From Spinacia oleracea (Eukaryota; Streptophyta; Magnoliopsida; Caryophyllales; Amaranthaceae): DNA of 64,000 nucleotides. Below are positions 61,501-64,000 of the stretch, piece by piece (within the stretch, counting starts at the first letter, position 1; each line of letters starts with the position of its first letter). The notes beneath the pieces were generated by a model. The model was not told where the DNA came from. It searched no databases and worked only from the letters and a program-made list of their open reading frames with translations. The stretch spans positions 50,198,517 through 50,262,516 of the forward strand of contig NC_079490.1 in assembly GCF_020520425.1 (NCBI RefSeq). The letters are read 5' to 3'. Both the position numbers and the translations under genes were made by a program.

Positions 61501-62513
61501 ACAGCTAATGCAGCAATCCGTGCTCCATTTCCCACTCGTAGGTCGACTTCACCCTTGCTTAACTTTCTACTTCTTCTTAGTCCCTGTGGATTGGAACATA
61601 AGTGTGAGCCACAACCTGTATCTAATACCCAAGAAGTTGAATTAGCAAGTATACAGTCTATAACGAAAATACCTGAAGATGGAACGACTGTTCTGTTCTT
61701 CTGATCTTCCTTTAGCTTCAAGCAATCTCTCTTCCAATGCCCCTTCTTCTTGCAGTAGAAGCATTCGGATTCAGAAGTGGGTTGACTGACCTTCCTCTTT
61801 ACAGATTTGGCGCCAGTTTGCTTAGTTGGGCTGGCCTTGTTGCCACCTTTCTTAGCATTTCTCTTCTTTCCAGATTTCTTGAACTTGCCCCCACGCACCA
61901 TAAGCACATCCTGCTTATCACTTTTGAGCGTCTTTTCAGCGGTCTTCAGCATACCGTGAAGCTCAGTGAGCGTTTTGTCCAGACTATTCATACTGTAGTT
62001 CAGTTTGAACTGATCATACCCGCTATGAAGAGAATGGAGGATGGTGTCTATAGCCATTTCCTGAGAAAATTGCTGATCCAGCCGACTCATATTCTCAATG
62101 AGTCCAATCATTTTGAGAACATGTGGACTTACGGGCTCGCCTTTCTTAAGCTTGGTCTCAAGAATTTGCCTATGAGTCTCGAATCTTTCGACTCGAGCCA
62201 GATCTTGGAACATGTTCTTCAACTCACTGATGATTGTGAAAGCATCTGAGTTGATGAACGTTTTCTGCAGATCCGCACTCATGGTGGCGAGCATTAGACA
62301 TTTCACATCCTTGTTGGCATCAATCCAACGATTGAGGGCTGCCTGAGTGACCCCGTCGCCTGCGGCTTCGGGCATCGCCTCTTCTAGGACATACTCCTTT
62401 TCTTCCTGCATAAGAACTATTTGCAAGTTCCTTTGCCAGTCAAGGAAGTTTTTCCCGTTCAACTTCTCCTTTTCGAGAACTGATCGAATGTTGAATGAAT
62501 TGTTGTTTGCCAT
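58548..62513 (-). CDS. Copia B gag-pol polyprotein with one in-frame amber codon
   Basis: One minus-strand frame of 1,322 codons, from ATG 62513 (MANNNSFNIRSVLEKEKLNG) to TGA 58548-58550, interrupted only by TAG at 58848-58850 (codon 1222). The more upstream ATG at 62606 adds a hydrophobic stretch absent from Copia gags, so the later start is preferred. Domains: gag (~1-240), CCHC knuckle at ~250 (CFYCKKKGHWKRDC), protease at ~294 (VLDTGCGSH), GAG-pre-integrase (LWHCRLGHINLKRL), integrase from ~490 (HTDVCGP, RSDRGGEY, NGVSERRNRT), reverse transcriptase (GSKWVFKLKKD, YVDDILLIG near 992) and RNase H (STTEAEYIAA). The TAG replaces the Trp codon seen in element A and cuts off about 100 residues, including YCDNNGAIAQAKEP. 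Otherwise intact, so recently active. Confidence 0.92.
58848..58850 (-). other. premature amber codon in Copia B RNase H
   Basis: TAG on the minus strand after EAAKEAI. Element A has TGG at the matching place. The next codon is CTA, unlike the CARYYA context of known plant-virus readthrough, so a point mutation is the likelier cause. Confidence 0.85.
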
Positions 62514-64000
62514 TTTAAAAACTACAATTGAAAAGAATAAACAAATAAATAACCATTCACAGTTTCTCTTAATAAACTTAAATTCTAGCATACATGCATA
62601 ATTCAATGTTTATTAAGCATTTTATTCAAGTTATGTGTTCCGGCAGGTGTGAATAAAATGATTCCAAGATCCTAAAATCATTGAAGAACTAAGCACAGTT
62701 TGTCGACTTAATCCTAAAACATCTTAGGTAAGCAAAAACCTTTTGCTAATAGTCTAGAAACTATTCTTGGTTGATAGGTACGTCTAAGAACTTATTAGGT
62801 AAACCTATCGATTTTGCCACGACATAAAAGGACTCCTTACTTATATCGTTGAGTTTCACCAAAACTAACATGTACTCACAATTATTTGTGTACCTTGCCC
62901 CTTTAGGACCAATAAGTAACACCTCGCTGAGCGAAAACTATTACTAGATTGATGTAAAGGATATCCAAGCAAGTGTATATTTTGGCATGGCACCTTTTAA
63001 CTCAATTTTTAAGTTTGGAACTTAAGGCTCTTACTATGTTGGTTAGATTTTAAGTGAACTAAAATCCTTAATCATGCAACATAATCAAGCTTTTGATCTC
63101 ATGCATTTTAAGACATATTTAAAAGCAATAAATAACTTAAACATGCATAAGATAAATGTGATCTAGTATGGCCCGACTTCATCTTGAAGCTTTAACTTCA
63201 AAGTCCGTCTTGAAAATCTCCGTGGGAGGCACCATTTTCTTCAAATAGGATAAGCTATAATTAAAACTAATTACAACTATTTGATGGTACGCAGACCATA
63301 TTTGAATTGAAAAACAACTTTGGTACTTTAGACCAATTACATTCAAATTAATGGTACGCAGACCATATTTTCTATCCTATTTGGGCCATACTAGTCACTT
63401 CATAACCTGCAAAACAGTACATATACAATATATACCATTCACCCATTCATTATCATGAATGGCCCACATAGCTGGTTAGTAAAACACATTATGCATCACG
63501 TAAACATTTGCAGCAATTAATCAAGAGCACCAATAATCTACCAATTATTCAGTCCTTATTAATTCTAATCAAGTTGTTTTAACCTTAAGGATTTGTAGAC
63601 CTAATCAAGAGTTTATGACTAAAAGCGCTCCCACTTAAACCAATAAATTCATATGCTTTACTAATTTTAAACATAAAAATGTATTTCTAGTCTAACCGGA
63701 AACATACAAATTTAATTAAAATTTAAAGCTCATATAAATTTATAATTGAATCCAAAAAGTTTAATTTAATTTCAGTCGTATTTAAATTAATTCATGATTT
63801 TAATTTTAGTAAAATAATTAGAATAAATAAAATTTATTATAATTACAATATTCAAAATTAAAATCCAAGAAAATAATTTAAATTATTAATTTTAAAATTA
63901 ATTAAAATTACGTAAACTGAAAATTTCAAATTAAACATTCAAAACGATCTAATCGCAACGCAAACACGCTACGCATCGCACGCCCATGGGCCACACGCAC
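62514..64000 (-). other. leader of Copia B, running off right edge
   Basis: Untranslated region upstream of gag. It aligns inverted with 13900-15240 of the nested element, e.g. GGAATCATTTTATTCACACC near 62650. The last ~60 bases enter the GC-rich island. The primer site and 5' LTR of B are outside the window. Confidence 0.8.

Overview
The window is plant nuclear DNA, most likely from a Caryophyllales species of the spinach/beet/quinoa group. That placement is an inference from gene structure, retrotransposon types and the frequent TACTCCGTA-like motif; no single marker proves it. Only two genes look functional. One is a class III peroxidase (24183-25717), which has a broken tandem partner at 2909-4318. 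The other is a five-exon gene for the plastid fructokinase-like protein FLN2 (42160-47095). Almost everything else is transposable-element DNA, much of it nested, and several elements can be closed by their target-site duplications (TSDs).

Layout: 1-1364 is the 5' end of a minus-strand Ty3/Gypsy element (gag open off the left edge, primer site, LTR with TATA box). 1507-2290 holds two inverted copies of a small CACTA-type element. 2909-4318 is the peroxidase pseudogene. 4319-7909 is AT-rich DNA with a MITE, a CACTA end and several Helitron ends. 7910-23614 is a Ty1/Copia element (TSD ATGAT) split by a second, 10.4-kb Copia-type element at 11002-21389 (TSD ATTTT). The intact peroxidase follows. 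25973-30055 is a Helitron-like element carrying a decayed RPA1-like gene and a smaller inverted Helitron. 30809-32089 is an old LTR remnant.

33857-41619 is a hAT-type element bounded by an exact 8-bp duplication (GTGGTGTG). It contains a 5.5-kb CACTA-type element (35406-40869), which itself holds a 2-kb array of ~161-bp repeats and a captured three-exon fragment of a FAD-dependent monooxygenase gene. FLN2 starts about 540 bp to the right. 47490-51720 holds several MITEs, one with a perfect 9-bp duplication. 52224 to the right edge is a minus-strand Copia element (A) interrupted by another minus-strand Copia element (B). B has a nearly intact gag-pol with one in-frame amber codon.

Working together: element B shares LTR, polypurine tract and leader with the degenerate element at 11002-21389. 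That fits an autonomous/non-autonomous pair: the degenerate copy has LTRs about 99% alike by eye but no usable coding sequence. The peroxidase pair is an old tandem duplication now split by about 15.7 kb of recent retrotransposon. FLN2 is a housekeeping plastid-transcription gene that has kept its exons despite transposons in its 5' flank and second intron.
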